Shown: positions 18,501-27,126 of the stretch, piece by piece | How positions within the stretch are numbered: the first letter of the stretch is position 1 | Layout of the letters: each line of letters opens with the position of its first letter | From: RI-92 sp037384645 | GTDB taxonomy: Bacteria; Pseudomonadota; Gammaproteobacteria; UBA6429; Thiohalophilaceae | Direction of reading: 5' to 3' | DNA length: 64,000 bases | Assembly (NCBI GenBank): GCA_037384645.1 | Contig: JARRNT010000003.1 | Coordinates: 1 to 64,000, forward strand | Translations under genes and position numbers: made by a program | Notes under the pieces: model-generated | The model's input: the letters and a program-made list of their open reading frames with translations, nothing else | Databases searched by the model: none | Told to the model about the DNA's origin: nothing

Positions 18501-18998
18501 AAGGCCCTCAAGCAAGGCAAAACCGCCGATCTGGATCTGGATGATACGGGCAAACCGGAAGTGGATCTGCATTTGCCTGCCCTGATCCCGGAAGATTACC
18601 TGCCCGATGTACATGAACGTTTGATTATGTACAAGCGCATCGCCAGCGCCGAGGATGACCATGCACTGAAAGAGCTGCAGGTTGAAATGATTGATCGCTT
18701 CGGCCTGTTACCGACCCAGGTCAAACACCTGTTCGAAATCAGTCGTTTCAAGAACCAGGCATACCGCATGGGTATCAGGAAAATCGATATCGGCAGCCAG
18801 GGCGGGCGTATTGTGTTTAATGAACAACCGAACATCGATCCGATGCGGGTAATCGAACTCATCCAGACCAAATCCAGTGTGTACAAACTCGATGGTAAGG
18901 ATAAACTGCGTATTCATCAGGAGCTGGACGAACCTGCTCCGCGTCTGAAGTTTGTGGACGACCTGTTACAACACCTGGTACAGCAAGAGGCCGCTTAG
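15513..18998 (+). CDS. mfd: Transcription-repair coupling factor Mfd
   Basis: Mfd displaces RNA polymerase stalled at DNA damage and recruits UvrA. The 1161 residues match the family's length. An N-terminal UvrB-like module (1-350) is followed by the RNA-polymerase-interacting CarD-like domain near 485-545 ([16 protein letters not shown]), the translocase domains with Walker [10 protein letters not shown] near 640 and the DEEH box near 746, the helicase C domain with [10 protein letters not shown] and QLRGRVGRS, and the C-terminal TRCF domain ([13 protein letters not shown] near 1027). Its stop codon shares bases with the convergent def stop. Synteny with csiV and nagZ matches Pseudomonas. 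Confidence 0.97.
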   Translation: MTSTSAPYQSVFSPPEPTQDHASIYWGHLYGSALALALCQLARQHRGLILVLAEHTAAAQQLHEQLAFYLGSTDQGAPPLLHFPDWETLPYDIFSPHQDITSERLECLYRLPGLRQGILVVPVQTLMNRLAPRDYIEQRSLILKTGDQLDLDAFRERLVKNGYSAVSSVIEHGEFAVRGALLDLYPMGSAFPYRIELLDDEIETIRTFDPESQRTVQVVEQLRLLPAREFPLDDNGIRHFRQAYRMAFEGDPAQSTIYRDVSDGLAPPGIEYYLPLFYEQTQTLFDYLPAQTLIVNAEANHAAATHFYAEIEQRYEQTRHDISRPLLPPAQVFLDPAEISRLCALHPQITWQHFEYEQQAATNFASSAPPQLILDARASEPTARLKAFLAEFDGRVLFTAETTGRRETLLEILREHQIKPIQFDSWSEFDSADARLGITVAPLEQGLLLSEPRLAIIAESQLFGQQVLQRRRRKSSQRDTENIVRNLAELNIGSPVVHEDYGVGRYMGLQLLQAGGMEGEFLTLEYADHDKLYVPVSSLHLISRYTGVSPETAPLHKLGSGQWEKAKRKARERVRDVAAELLNIYAKREARTGFAYPVDEAQYRAFCAQFPFEETADQQAAIVNIIANMRAPQPMDHLICGDVGFGKTEVAMRAAFVAVMAGKQVAVLTPTTLLTQQHAQTFRDRFADWPVRVESLSRFRSKKDTDKVLQDLADGKIDIIIGTHKLLQTDVKYQNLGLVIIDEEHRFGVRQKERFKALRSEVDILTLTATPIPRTLNMAMSGMRDLSIIATPPARRLAIKTFVTQWNDQLIVEACTRELKRGGQVFFVHNEVDNIEKQADKLRQLMPDARISYAHGQMRERELEQVMTDFYHQRFNILVCTTIIETGIDIPNANTIIINRADRFGLAQLYQLRGRVGRSHHRAYAYLVIPHITAITDDARKRLEAIESIETLGAGFTLATQDLEIRGAGELLGDEQSGQIQEIGFSLYTELLERAVKALKQGKTADLDLDDTGKPEVDLHLPALIPEDYLPDVHERLIMYKRIASAEDDHALKELQVEMIDRFGLLPTQVKHLFEISRFKNQAYRMGIRKIDIGSQGGRIVFNEQPNIDPMRVIELIQTKSSVYKLDGKDKLRIHQELDEPAPRLKFVDDLLQHLVQQEAA

Positions 18999-19513
18999 AC
19001 CACGGGGAACTGCTCCTGTTCGAAGCCGAACTGGTTTAAATCGGTCATGCGCAAGGGATACAGGAGCCCGTCCAGATGGTCTACTTCATGCTGGACGACG
19101 CGGGCGTGAAAATCACGGACTTCCCGTTCGAGCAGGTTACCGTACTGATCATAGCCACGATAGCGTATATGCTGATAACGCGGCACCAGGCCACGCATAC
19201 CGGGAATGCTCAGGCAGCCCTCCCAACCCATGACCTGTTCCGGTGAAACCGGTGTAAGCTCCGGGTTGATCAGGATTGTCTGCGGCACCGGCTCGACATC
19301 GGGATATCGCGGATTGGACTCGACAGCAAAGATCACCACGCGTAAACTCACTCCAATTTGTGGTGCAGCTAGCCCGGCGCCGTCGAGGGCCTGCATGGTA
19401 TCCAGCATATCGTCGAGCAATGCGGAGAGCACAGGTGTACTAAATTCGGTCACCGGCCGCGCAACCTGCCGCAGCACTGGATGTCCCATTTTCAGCACTT
19501 CTTTGACTGGCAT
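18995..19513 (-). CDS. def: Peptide deformylase
   Basis: Peptide deformylase removes the formyl group from the initiator methionine of nascent proteins. The three family motifs are intact: GAGLAAPQ at 45-52, EGCLS at 98-102 with metal ligand C100, and QHEVDH at 141-146 with two metal histidines and the catalytic glutamate. The length is 172 residues. Most relatives keep def beside fmt, but here it stands alone facing mfd, so it may be a second paralogue. It diverges from csiV with only 29 bases between start codons. Confidence 0.95.
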   Translation of the reverse strand: MPVKEVLKMGHPVLRQVARPVTEFSTPVLSALLDDMLDTMQALDGAGLAAPQIGVSLRVVIFAVESNPRYPDVEPVPQTILINPELTPVSPEQVMGWEGCLSIPGMRGLVPRYQHIRYRGYDQYGNLLEREVRDFHARVVQHEVDHLDGLLYPLRMTDLNQFGFEQEQFPVV

Positions 19514-19542
19514 AACACTTTAAGAGTCGTAGTCGTAGTAAA

Positions 19543-20451
19543 ATGAAATTGTTGTCCACTTCGCCATTAAACATGTACAAATTCACATTCGCACTCTTCC
19601 TCAGCCTGCTGACTTTGAGTTCCGTCGCACGAGCCGAAGATGTCCATTATTATGACGTTGAAACCATCATATTTGAATCACTCAACCCGACTGCCCGAAC
19701 CTCGGAAAAATGGAAATCCGATATCATTCGCAAGAAACCGCCGGTATCGGTCGAGCTGGATCAACCCTACCCGGGACAAATGCCGCCACAATATGATCCG
19801 AAGCTGACCTTTAAAACCCTGCCTGCGGACCAGTACCAGCTGAATTCTGAAGAAAAACGACTGGTCGACAGCAAACAATACCGCATTCTGTTGCATACTG
19901 CCTGGGTACAACCTGGCATGGGTCCCAAGGAGGCACTCCCCGTCCATATTACCCGTACGTTTCTGACCGACACCCCCGTCACCCATAGCCTGATCCCGGC
20001 GACGCCCGATGCATCACCTGCCAATCTGCCGGCGCAGACAGACGATGTCCAGACCCACTCGGTACTGGACGGTTATATCAAGATTATCCTGACCCGCTAC
20101 CTGCATGCCGAAGTGGACCTCACCTATACCACGGGTTTGCCTCTCACACCGGCAACAGGCAATACCACGGTAAACCAGACGGGTGAACAAGCATCAGGCA
20201 CCGTGGCGTCAACGAATTCGCCGGTAAGCCCGGCAAGTGCGGGCATGGCCCCTAGCTCGGCGGTAAATACAGAAAATATGCAGACGACAACAGCCGGGAC
20301 AACGGACTCGACGACCGCGACACCGGGACTGCCACCACCGGTCATCTACCAGTTGCATCAGTCACGCCGGATGCGCAGCAAGGTTTTACACTATCTAGAT
20401 CACCCGGTGCTGGGCATGCTTCTGATCATTACACCGCACGCTAGCAAGTAA
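19543..20451 (+). CDS. csiV: CsiV-family periplasmic protein
   Basis: This 302-residue exported protein has a signal peptide ending near SVARA. The mature region starts with EDVHYYDVETIIFESL, the family's typical first strand, and the C-terminus holds a VIYQLHQSRRMRSKVLHYLDHPVLGMLLIITP segment also conserved in CsiV. A Ser/Thr/Gly-rich linker (about 200-260) separates the two. CsiV binds peptidoglycan in Shewanella, and relatives sit immediately after mfd in Pseudomonas, as here. The ATG at 19576, directly before the signal peptide, is an equally plausible start. Neither has a strong ribosome site. Confidence 0.8.
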   Translation: MKLLSTSPLNMYKFTFALFLSLLTLSSVARAEDVHYYDVETIIFESLNPTARTSEKWKSDIIRKKPPVSVELDQPYPGQMPPQYDPKLTFKTLPADQYQLNSEEKRLVDSKQYRILLHTAWVQPGMGPKEALPVHITRTFLTDTPVTHSLIPATPDASPANLPAQTDDVQTHSVLDGYIKIILTRYLHAEVDLTYTTGLPLTPATGNTTVNQTGEQASGTVASTNSPVSPASAGMAPSSAVNTENMQTTTAGTTDSTTATPGLPPPVIYQLHQSRRMRSKVLHYLDHPVLGMLLIITPHASK

Positions 20452-20481
20452 ACCACGGTGTGTGATTAAGGGAAAACGTAG

Positions 20482-21222
20482 CTACAGCGCGGGGATCAGC
20501 TGTTCCAGAACCCGTTTAACCTGCTCAATCCCGACGGCCAGATGGCGTTCGATGTCGTCGAGCGTAATCTCACCTTCACCACGACCGGCCGCCCAATTGG
20601 CAACAACCCCGATACTGGCGTAACACAGTCCCAGCTCTCTCGCCAGCGCAGCTTCCGGCATCCCCGTCATCCCAACGATATGGCAACCATCCCGCTCAAG
20701 GCGATCTATTTCAGCCGTGGTTTCCAGACGGGGCCCCTGCATCGCGGCATAGGTCGCCTGGGACACCAGGTCAACCTTGGCCTGGTTTGCTGCCTTGAGA
20801 ATATCATCGCGCAAGGTATCGCAGTATGGCCGGGTAAAATCCACATGCACGACTTCCTGTTCGCCGCCTTCAAAATAGGTATGATGGCGTGACCAGGTGT
20901 AATCAATGATTTGATCCGGGATCACCAGCTTTTGCGGTGGCATATTCGGGCTGATACCACCGACAGCATTGACGGCAATCACCTTGTCAACCCCGACATC
21001 CTTGAGCACGGCAATATTGGCGCGGTAATTGACGCGATGCGGTGGAATCGTATGTCCCGCCCCGTGACGCGGCAGGAAAACAACCTCCTTACCGGCTAGC
21101 GTCCCACGTGTGAGCGGTGCAGAAGGTTCGCCGTAGGCACTGATGCGTATTTCCCGTTTCAGGATGGAGAGGTTAGTGAGCTTGGTCAGACCTGTTCCGC
21201 CGATGATCGCAATAGAAGACAT
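20482..21222 (-). CDS. S-methyl-5'-thioinosine phosphorylase (MTAP/PNP family)
   Basis: This phosphorylase cleaves a 5'-methylthionucleoside to methylthioribose 1-phosphate and a free base in the cytoplasm. The 246 residues show the phosphate loop IIGGTGL near residue 6, LPRHGAGHTIPPHRVNYRAN near 50-70, and the base/ribose region MTGMPEAALARELG near 185. The base-binding loop reads VVANWAAG, with Asn where methylthioadenosine phosphorylases have Asp. That favours a 6-oxopurine (thioinosine) substrate, as for Pseudomonas PA3004. The hypoxanthine phosphoribosyltransferase gene 6 bases upstream would recycle the product. Confidence 0.82.
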   Translation of the reverse strand: MSSIAIIGGTGLTKLTNLSILKREIRISAYGEPSAPLTRGTLAGKEVVFLPRHGAGHTIPPHRVNYRANIAVLKDVGVDKVIAVNAVGGISPNMPPQKLVIPDQIIDYTWSRHHTYFEGGEQEVVHVDFTRPYCDTLRDDILKAANQAKVDLVSQATYAAMQGPRLETTAEIDRLERDGCHIVGMTGMPEAALARELGLCYASIGVVANWAAGRGEGEITLDDIERHLAVGIEQVKRVLEQLIPAL

Positions 21223-21228
21223 CAGTGC

Positions 21229-21774
21229 TTACATGCCTTTTACCGCATAGATCCCGGGTGCATTGCGCAGATAGCCCTTATAATCCATGCCGTAGCCAAA
21301 TAAATAACGATCCGGAGTTTCCAGCCCGACAAAATCCAGCTTGAGTGGCTGCTTGTGGTCATGTAGTTTGTTAATCAGGATAGCGGTATACACTTCAGCC
21401 GCCCCTTCCGACCAACAGTACTCTACGATTTCCGACAAGGTCACGCCTTCGTCGTAAATATCATCCACGATAAGGATCTGACGTCCACGCAGGCTATGGT
21501 TTGGTCGCACCAACCATTGTAAATGACTGCCGGTGGTTTCGCCGCGATAGCGCGTTGCATGGATATAATCAATCTGTAGCGGAAAATTCAGGCGGGTCAA
21601 AAGTTGCCCTGCCGGGATTATTCCACCCGTCATCACGCACAGGACGAGGGGATCGCGAGTCGCCAGTGTAGCGGTAATCTCCTGCGCCATCTTGTCCATT
21701 GCCGCCTGGACCTGTTGATCACTATACAGGCAATCTGCTTCTTGCAGCGCCTTTACCGCTTCTTTCGCGTCCAT
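21229..21774 (-). CDS. Hypoxanthine-guanine phosphoribosyltransferase
   Basis: This enzyme salvages hypoxanthine or guanine to IMP or GMP using PRPP. The 181 residues contain the PRPP-binding motif ILIVDDIYDEGVTL near 100-113, the pyrophosphate loop VMTGGIIPAG near 52, and a C-terminal base-binding DFVGLETPDRYLFGYGMDY segment near 148. The ATG at 21774 is preferred because AGGTGA precedes it by a good spacing; upstream codons give an unrelated extension. It is followed after 6 bases by the methylthioinosine phosphorylase, forming a compact purine-salvage unit. Confidence 0.9.
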   Translation of the reverse strand: MDAKEAVKALQEADCLYSDQQVQAAMDKMAQEITATLATRDPLVLCVMTGGIIPAGQLLTRLNFPLQIDYIHATRYRGETTGSHLQWLVRPNHSLRGRQILIVDDIYDEGVTLSEIVEYCWSEGAAEVYTAILINKLHDHKQPLKLDFVGLETPDRYLFGYGMDYKGYLRNAPGIYAVKGM

Positions 21775-21880
21775 AGTCACCTGAATTGTTAATCTCGTCG
21801 AATGGGATATCGCTAAATGCACGAGGAGTATATCCGCTCAATTGCCTATTGCCAATTGGCTGAAGCATGGGCAGATATGT

Positions 21881-22954
21881 CTATTTTTGCTGCAGTTGTA
21901 CCGGTTCCGGGATATGCAGCGTCGAGGTCGGGAAGGCAATTTCTGCCTGGTGATGCGCAATAATATCGCTGATCTTCAGCAGTACATCCTCTTTCACCCG
22001 GTGATACTCGACCCAGTTCGTGGTATTTGTAAACGTATAGATAAAGAAGTCCAGTGAAGATGCGGCAAACTGATTAAAGTTAACCATCATGGTTTGATCC
22101 TGGGCAATGTCCGGATGATTCTGCAGCATGCTCTTCACATCGGCCAGGATAGCAGGCACCTTTTCGACATCATCATAACGAACACCGATGGTTTCATTAA
22201 TACGGCGATGGGACATACGTGAAGGGTTTTCCACGCCGATACTGGCAAAAACTGAATTTGGAACATACAGGGGACGCTTGTCAAACGTGCGAATCACGGT
22301 AAGTCGCCAGCCGATGCGCTCGACTGTACCCTCGATATTCCTGTCCGACGAACGAATCCAGTCCCCCACGGCAAACGGACGATCCAGGAAAATCATCAAA
22401 CCACCAAAAAAATTGGCGAGCATGTCCTTGGCAGCGAAGCCCACGGCGATACCACCAATGCCGCCGAAGGCGAGCACTGCTGAAATATTGAAACCCATGG
22501 TCTGCAACCCTACCAGGAAGGCCGTGATAATCACGGATACCCGCACCAGTTGGGCAATGGCATAAGCCGTGGTGCGATCGATCTTGTCTTCCCTGATTTC
22601 GCCTGCTCTGATCACACGCTCTTCGATTTGTCGGATAAAACGAACCAGCGCCCAGGCCACGACGATGATAATCCCGATACTGCGTATCGTCGCCGTTGCC
22701 TTGAATTCGAGAACAGCACCGGCAAAACTGAGACCCACGATCCAGACGATAACACTGGCCGGTGCCCGTACAGAGAATACCAGGGCATCGTCCCAGATCG
22801 TCCTGGTCTTGATCAGACGTTTCTCCAGGCGACGCAGGACGATTTTGACTACGGCATCCACCAGCAAGGTCAAAAAAACAATCACAAACAACTTGGCAAT
22901 CCAGATATTGTCTCCAACAAATTGTCCGGCGTGTTGTTCAAACCACTGCTTCAT
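21881..22954 (-). CDS. Small-conductance mechanosensitive channel family protein
   Basis: This 357-residue MscS-family protein has an N-terminal helix, further membrane helices (about 20-40, 65-85, 93-110, 135-155), and the pore-lining TM3 with AVLAFGGIGGIAVGFAAKDMLANFFGGL near 170-197. The cytoplasmic beta domain follows with PFAVGDWI and the WRLTVIRTFDKRPLYVPNSVF stretch. It probably relieves hypo-osmotic turgor. The gene lies between nagZ (22-base gap) and the salvage pair (106 bases), so it may be part of the nagZ transcript. Confidence 0.92.
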   Translation of the reverse strand: MKQWFEQHAGQFVGDNIWIAKLFVIVFLTLLVDAVVKIVLRRLEKRLIKTRTIWDDALVFSVRAPASVIVWIVGLSFAGAVLEFKATATIRSIGIIIVVAWALVRFIRQIEERVIRAGEIREDKIDRTTAYAIAQLVRVSVIITAFLVGLQTMGFNISAVLAFGGIGGIAVGFAAKDMLANFFGGLMIFLDRPFAVGDWIRSSDRNIEGTVERIGWRLTVIRTFDKRPLYVPNSVFASIGVENPSRMSHRRINETIGVRYDDVEKVPAILADVKSMLQNHPDIAQDQTMMVNFNQFAASSLDFFIYTFTNTTNWVEYHRVKEDVLLKISDIIAHHQAEIAFPTSTLHIPEPVQLQQK

Positions 22955-22976
22955 GCTACTGGTATCCTTGTGAATA

Positions 22977-24035
22977 TCATTTGAGTTTTAGTTCGTCACT
23001 GGGATTTTCAATAATCTGCTGAATGTGTTCGACCGTCGTATGCCAACGTTGCGAATGCGTGAGATCCTGCCGGGAAATGGCATGTCTGCCGTGCATCCTG
23101 GCAATCCGCAGGTGCCTGACCGGATCATCCGGCAGTGTAAAGTGATCCAGGATATCAAGCGCACCTTCCCGGTTATTGCAGGCCAGTATCACATCGCAGC
23201 CTGCCTGAACCGCCGCCGCGGCTCGTTCACTAAAACGTTCCCCGGCAACACTGGCGCCCTGCATGTTCAAGTCATCACTGAAAATGATCCCCTGAAACTG
23301 TAACTGTTTGCGTAGTATATCCTGTAACCAGCGGCGGGAAAAACCCGCCGGGTTTGAATCAAATTTGCTGTAAACCACATGGGCCGGCATGATAGCCGCG
23401 AGGTTGTCATTCACCAGTTTGCGATATGGCAGCATATCCTGCTGGTAGATATCATTATAATCCCGCTCATCCACCGGGATGGCAACATGGGAGTCCTCCC
23501 TGACATGACCATGGCCCGGGAAATGTTTTCCTACCGCCGCCATGCCTGCTTCCGCCATCCCTTTTATATAGGCATGGCACAACTCATAGACGACTTCGGC
23601 ATTCGTATGAAAGGCCCGGTCACCAATAACATCGCAAAGACCGTAATCCAGGTCCAGTACCGGCGCAAAACTGAAATCGACACCGACACTGCGCAACTCA
23701 CTTGCCATTAACCAGCCCGAATGCAGGGCAAGCTCTTTGGCCTTCTGCTGGTGGCGGTCATACAGATAGCCAAGTTGTCGCGCCGCCGGCAGGCGGGTAA
23801 AGCCATCACGAAAGCGCTGCACCCGCCCGCCCTCATGATCGACGCCAATTACTAAATGCGGCTCACGCACAGCATGGATTGCCGCGACCAGCTCAGTCAG
23901 TTGTTCCAGGTTGGTGTAGTTGCGCGTAAACAGAATGACACCGCCAACCAGCGGGTGCCGCAGAATTTCCGCCTCTTCTGCCGTCAGCACAGTACCCTGC
24001 AGATCGAGCATAACCGGACCTAGTGACACATACAC
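22977..24035 (-). CDS. nagZ: Beta-N-acetylhexosaminidase NagZ
   Basis: NagZ cleaves GlcNAc from anhydromuropeptides in the cytoplasm during cell-wall recycling. The 352 residues are a family 3 glycoside hydrolase, with the N-terminal MLDLQGTVLTAEE segment, VDHEGGRVQRFR near 77, the KHFPGHGHVREDSH loop near 170 that carries the catalytic His/Asp pair, and FSDDLNMQG near 250 with the nucleophile Asp. There is no signal peptide, as expected. The GTG at 24035 lies one base after the YkuD gene's stop; a second GTG at 24029, better spaced from GAGG, is an alternative start. Confidence 0.95.
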   Translation of the reverse strand: MYVSLGPVMLDLQGTVLTAEEAEILRHPLVGGVILFTRNYTNLEQLTELVAAIHAVREPHLVIGVDHEGGRVQRFRDGFTRLPAARQLGYLYDRHQQKAKELALHSGWLMASELRSVGVDFSFAPVLDLDYGLCDVIGDRAFHTNAEVVYELCHAYIKGMAEAGMAAVGKHFPGHGHVREDSHVAIPVDERDYNDIYQQDMLPYRKLVNDNLAAIMPAHVVYSKFDSNPAGFSRRWLQDILRKQLQFQGIIFSDDLNMQGASVAGERFSERAAAAVQAGCDVILACNNREGALDILDHFTLPDDPVRHLRIARMHGRHAISRQDLTHSQRWHTTVEHIQQIIENPSDELKLK

Positions 24036-24036
24036 C

Positions 24037-24534
24037 TCATTCTGTAATTAATACCGGTGTCCCCGCGTTGGTATAGTCGAAAAGCGCGAGCATATCGGGG
24101 TTGTGCAGCTTGATACAACCATGTGAATCCGGTCGGGCAAAATCATCCTCGTCCGGACAGCCGTGGATATAGACATAGCGGCGCATGGTATCAACATTAC
24201 CCAGGCGGTTAAATCCCGGCTCGAGACCACACAACCAGAGAATACGGGTCAGTATCCAGTCGCGCTGAGGATGCGCCTGGCGCATGCCGGCTGTATAGAT
24301 TTCGCCGCTTGGTCGCCGTCCAATGAAAACCGTGTTGACTGGCTGGTCAGCACCTATTTTTGCACGAATATAATGCCATCCACGTGGTGTACATTCACTG
24401 CCGTTTAATTCGCCGGCACCGTTTTTTGCAGTGGAGACGGCGCATTCGAACAATACCCGACCAGCCTGCCTGTACACCAACGACTGCTCGGCAATGCTGA
24501 TAAATATCGTACCGGTCTGTGGCATGGTTACCAT
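24037..24534 (-). CDS. YkuD-domain enzyme without signal peptide, possible cytoplasmic L,D-carboxypeptidase
   Basis: This 165-residue protein consists of a YkuD (L,D-transpeptidase) catalytic domain with the motif H124 ... S137-H138-G139-C140, so the catalytic cysteine is present. No signal peptide, membrane helix or LysM domain is visible, and the N-terminus (MVTMPQTGTIFISIAEQSL) starts directly in the fold. This resembles the cytoplasmic YkuD carboxypeptidase ElsL of Acinetobacter, which trims tetrapeptides during peptidoglycan recycling. The gene lies directly before nagZ with one base between, consistent with recycling. This role is inferred; a periplasmic role would need an unrecognised export route. 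Confidence 0.85.
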   Translation of the reverse strand: MVTMPQTGTIFISIAEQSLVYRQAGRVLFECAVSTAKNGAGELNGSECTPRGWHYIRAKIGADQPVNTVFIGRRPSGEIYTAGMRQAHPQRDWILTRILWLCGLEPGFNRLGNVDTMRRYVYIHGCPDEDDFARPDSHGCIKLHNPDMLALFDYTNAGTPVLITE

Positions 24535-24995
24535 GTCGTATAAGGGTGTTTAACCAGGTTGACATTATAATAACGCGGGTCCGATGAGACTTCGATACCC
24601 GCCCAGTCCGGCAAGCTAAGCTGTTCATCCACCGCAGACAGCTCGACTTCCGCAACGACCAGGCCGGCATTATCACCTTCGAAAACATCGATTTCCCATT
24701 CGTGTCCCGCATGCTGTATACGATAACGTGTTTTTTCCACCAGCGGTTTATCACACAGGGTGTCCAGCAGTTCTTCGGCATCCTGCACTGGTATGGGATA
24801 TTGATATTCGAGCCGGCTGACACCCAGGGTCATACTCTTGATATTGATAAATGCCTTATCGCCTTCAATCCGCACCCGCACGGATGCCTGCTTTGCCCCA
24901 ATCAGATAACCCTGGCGATAAGCCGTACCGGCATCGGCCTGCTGGCGCCAGCTGTCATCCTTGAGTAGAAATTTGCGTTCTATTTCAATTGCCAC
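24528..24995 (-). CDS. CYTH-domain protein (triphosphate tunnel metalloenzyme)
   Basis: This 155-residue protein begins at GTG 24995 with the CYTH signature EIERKFLL (ExExK). Further tunnel residues are seen in RVRIEGDKAFINIK near 40-55, the VEKTRYR segment near 87 and EIDVFEGDNAGLVVAEVEL near 101-119. Bacterial single-domain members, such as that of Nitrosomonas, hydrolyse inorganic tripolyphosphate; others are adenylate cyclases, so the substrate is uncertain. The start overlaps the 3' end of rlmD by 16 bases, and its own stop overlaps the YkuD gene by 7 bases. The longer reading from 25100 is only overlap with rlmD. Confidence 0.9.
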   Translation of the reverse strand: MAIEIERKFLLKDDSWRQQADAGTAYRQGYLIGAKQASVRVRIEGDKAFINIKSMTLGVSRLEYQYPIPVQDAEELLDTLCDKPLVEKTRYRIQHAGHEWEIDVFEGDNAGLVVAEVELSAVDEQLSLPDWAGIEVSSDPRYYNVNLVKHPYTTW

Positions 24996-26335
24996 CGTGC
25001 CTGCTCCCTGGAAAATACGGCAATGGATTCGACATGCGCAGTATGCGGAAACATGTCCATCACACCTGCTTCGAGCAGGCGATACCCCTGCTCCCGACAT
25101 AGTATGCCGGCGTCGCGCGCCAGCGTCGCCGGATTGCAGGAAACGTAGACGATCCTGGGTGGTTTTAATTTTTCAATCATGGGCAACACGGACTGGGCAC
25201 CACTACGCGGCGGGTCCAGGAAAAGGCGATCGAAATGCTGCTTGTGCCACCACGGTAATGACGATAATTCCTGCATCAGGTCGGCGACATGAAAATCAAC
25301 ATTCTCAATAGCATTTTGCATGGCGTTATCGCGAGCACGCGTAACCAGGCCGGCATCACCTTCCACGGCGACGACCTGCTGGCAGGCACGAGCAATCGGC
25401 AGGCTGAAGTTACCTAATCCGCAGAATAATTCGAGTACGCGATGTTCCGGTTCCAGTTCCAGCGCCTCAAGCACGGCCGCAATCATCTGGTGATTGATAT
25501 CGGCATTGACCTGGACAAAATCACTGGGCAAAAAAGTATAGCGCACATCGTATTCAGGCAGGCTGTAACTCAGGACCGGATCCGCGGGCCATAACGGCTC
25601 GATGGTATCCGGACCCTTGGCCTGGGTATAAATCGCAAAATGATTTTGTTGTGCAAAGGTTGTGAGTAACTGCCGGTCAGTATCTGTTAGCGGCTGCAAA
25701 TGCCTGATCACCAGGGCAACCAGTTCATCAGCAATGGCAACCTCAATTTGCGGGACAGCCTGATACACACTCAAACTTGCGACGCAGGCGGCGATGGATT
25801 CCAGGTGTTCGCCCACTGCCGGATGCAAAACCTTACACACTGACAGATCTGCGAGATAACGGGAGGCGGCCTCACGGAACCCAATCAGCACTTTCTGCTT
25901 CTTGATGACATACTTGACGCCGAGGCGTGCCTTACGTCGATAGCCCCAGAGTGGACCGGTAATCGGTTTGCGTACATGTTCAGGTGTTACCTGACCTATC
26001 CGTTCCAGATTATCGAGCAAAATCTTCTGTTTAAAATGGATTTGCTGATCAGCCTGCAGGTGTTGCAAAGAACAGCCGCCACAGACGCCGAAGTGCGGAC
26101 AGTGCGGGGTCACGCGTTGGGGTGAAGCCGTCTGAACATCCAGCAGTTTGCCTCGGTCATAATTGCGTTTGCGCTCAGTATAAATAAAGCGCACATCCTC
26201 ACCCGGTAAGGCCTGATCGATAAATACGGTTTTGCCTTCTATACGTGCAACCCCCTGCCCCTCATGCGTTAAATCAAGGATATGGGCGGCAACCGGTTCA
26301 GTGGGTAAAGACGGGCGGCGACGACGGCGTGACAT
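24980..26335 (-). CDS. rlmD: 23S rRNA (uracil(1939)-C(5))-methyltransferase RlmD
   Basis: RlmD methylates U1939 of 23S rRNA using SAM. The 451 residues start with an arginine-rich tail and a TRAM domain (about 12-70). The 4Fe-4S cysteines are C79, C85, C88 and a fourth near 168 (SVCKVLHP). The methyltransferase domain has LELFCGLGNFSLPIA near 295, FLDPPRSGA near 370, and the catalytic cysteine in YVSCNPATLARD near 400. In E. coli and Pseudomonas rlmD neighbours relA, barA/gacS and cysM. Here cysM and an HPt gene remain nearby while relA is 14 kb away. Confidence 0.95.
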   Translation of the reverse strand: MSRRRRRPSLPTEPVAAHILDLTHEGQGVARIEGKTVFIDQALPGEDVRFIYTERKRNYDRGKLLDVQTASPQRVTPHCPHFGVCGGCSLQHLQADQQIHFKQKILLDNLERIGQVTPEHVRKPITGPLWGYRRKARLGVKYVIKKQKVLIGFREAASRYLADLSVCKVLHPAVGEHLESIAACVASLSVYQAVPQIEVAIADELVALVIRHLQPLTDTDRQLLTTFAQQNHFAIYTQAKGPDTIEPLWPADPVLSYSLPEYDVRYTFLPSDFVQVNADINHQMIAAVLEALELEPEHRVLELFCGLGNFSLPIARACQQVVAVEGDAGLVTRARDNAMQNAIENVDFHVADLMQELSSLPWWHKQHFDRLFLDPPRSGAQSVLPMIEKLKPPRIVYVSCNPATLARDAGILCREQGYRLLEAGVMDMFPHTAHVESIAVFSREQARWQLK

Positions 26336-26346
26336 ACTTGCTGGAT

Positions 26347-27120
26347 TTATCCGGCTTGCCAGGCATTCACAAATTCAGTCAGGTGTGGCTTTTGTTCGGC
26401 CAGCAAGGACTGTCTGACCTGCTGACATTCCTGCTCGTATTCTGCCGGACTGAGATGGCCGCGCATCATTTCAAAGCGCAAATACACCAGGTAGGTATTG
26501 ATGACATCGGTCTCACAATAATCCCGGATCCCAGCCAGGTTGCCAGCCAGGTATTCATCCCAGACCCTGGCCCCACTCATCCCCATCTTGCCGGGAAAGC
26601 CCAGCATACTGGCGATTTGATCCAGCGGCGCTGCGGCACGCGGTTCATAGCCTGCCAGTACATCCATCAGGTCGGTATGCCGACTGTGATAACGACTGAG
26701 GTAGTTGTTCCAGCGAAAGCTGTTGTCATTATCACCGTTTTCCCAGTAACGTGCGGCATTCACACCGTGTAACAATGCCCGGTAATGCAACACGGGCAGG
26801 TCAAAACTTTTACCATTCCAGGAGACGATGGTTGGCGTGTATTTTTCGATGCCACTGTAAAAACGTTCCACCAGTTCCTTTTCGCCCGCGTCAATATCGC
26901 CCAGTGACCAGACCATAAAGCGATCACGCGTGCGTAATACCACGGAAATCGCGACGATGCGCTGTAAATGCAGGCGCAGAAATTCGCTACCGCTTTCCTG
27001 GCGGCGCTTGTGAAACAGGATATTCCCCACTTCTTTATCGCTGAGCCCGTCCAGTTCATACAGCCGCTTGCCCGTCTCGATATCCGGTATCGTTTCGATG
27101 TCGAAGACAAATACATTCAT
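26347..27120 (-). CDS. 3'-5' exonuclease, predicted polymerase-B-type DEDD family
   Basis: This 257-residue protein has the DEDD exonuclease motifs: FVFDIETIPD at the N-terminus (D7, E9), SWNGKSFDLPVL near 100 with the second aspartate, and YCETDVINTYLVY near 204 with the final aspartate. It belongs to the stand-alone family related to the proofreading domain of B-family polymerases. It is probably a cytoplasmic DNA or RNA exonuclease; the physiological substrate is unknown. It lies 6 bases after cysM and 11 bases before rlmD, so it is probably in one operon with them. Confidence 0.85.
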   Translation of the reverse strand: MNVFVFDIETIPDIETGKRLYELDGLSDKEVGNILFHKRRQESGSEFLRLHLQRIVAISVVLRTRDRFMVWSLGDIDAGEKELVERFYSGIEKYTPTIVSWNGKSFDLPVLHYRALLHGVNAARYWENGDNDNSFRWNNYLSRYHSRHTDLMDVLAGYEPRAAAPLDQIASMLGFPGKMGMSGARVWDEYLAGNLAGIRDYCETDVINTYLVYLRFEMMRGHLSPAEYEQECQQVRQSLLAEQKPHLTEFVNAWQAG

Positions 27121-27126
27121 GCGCGA

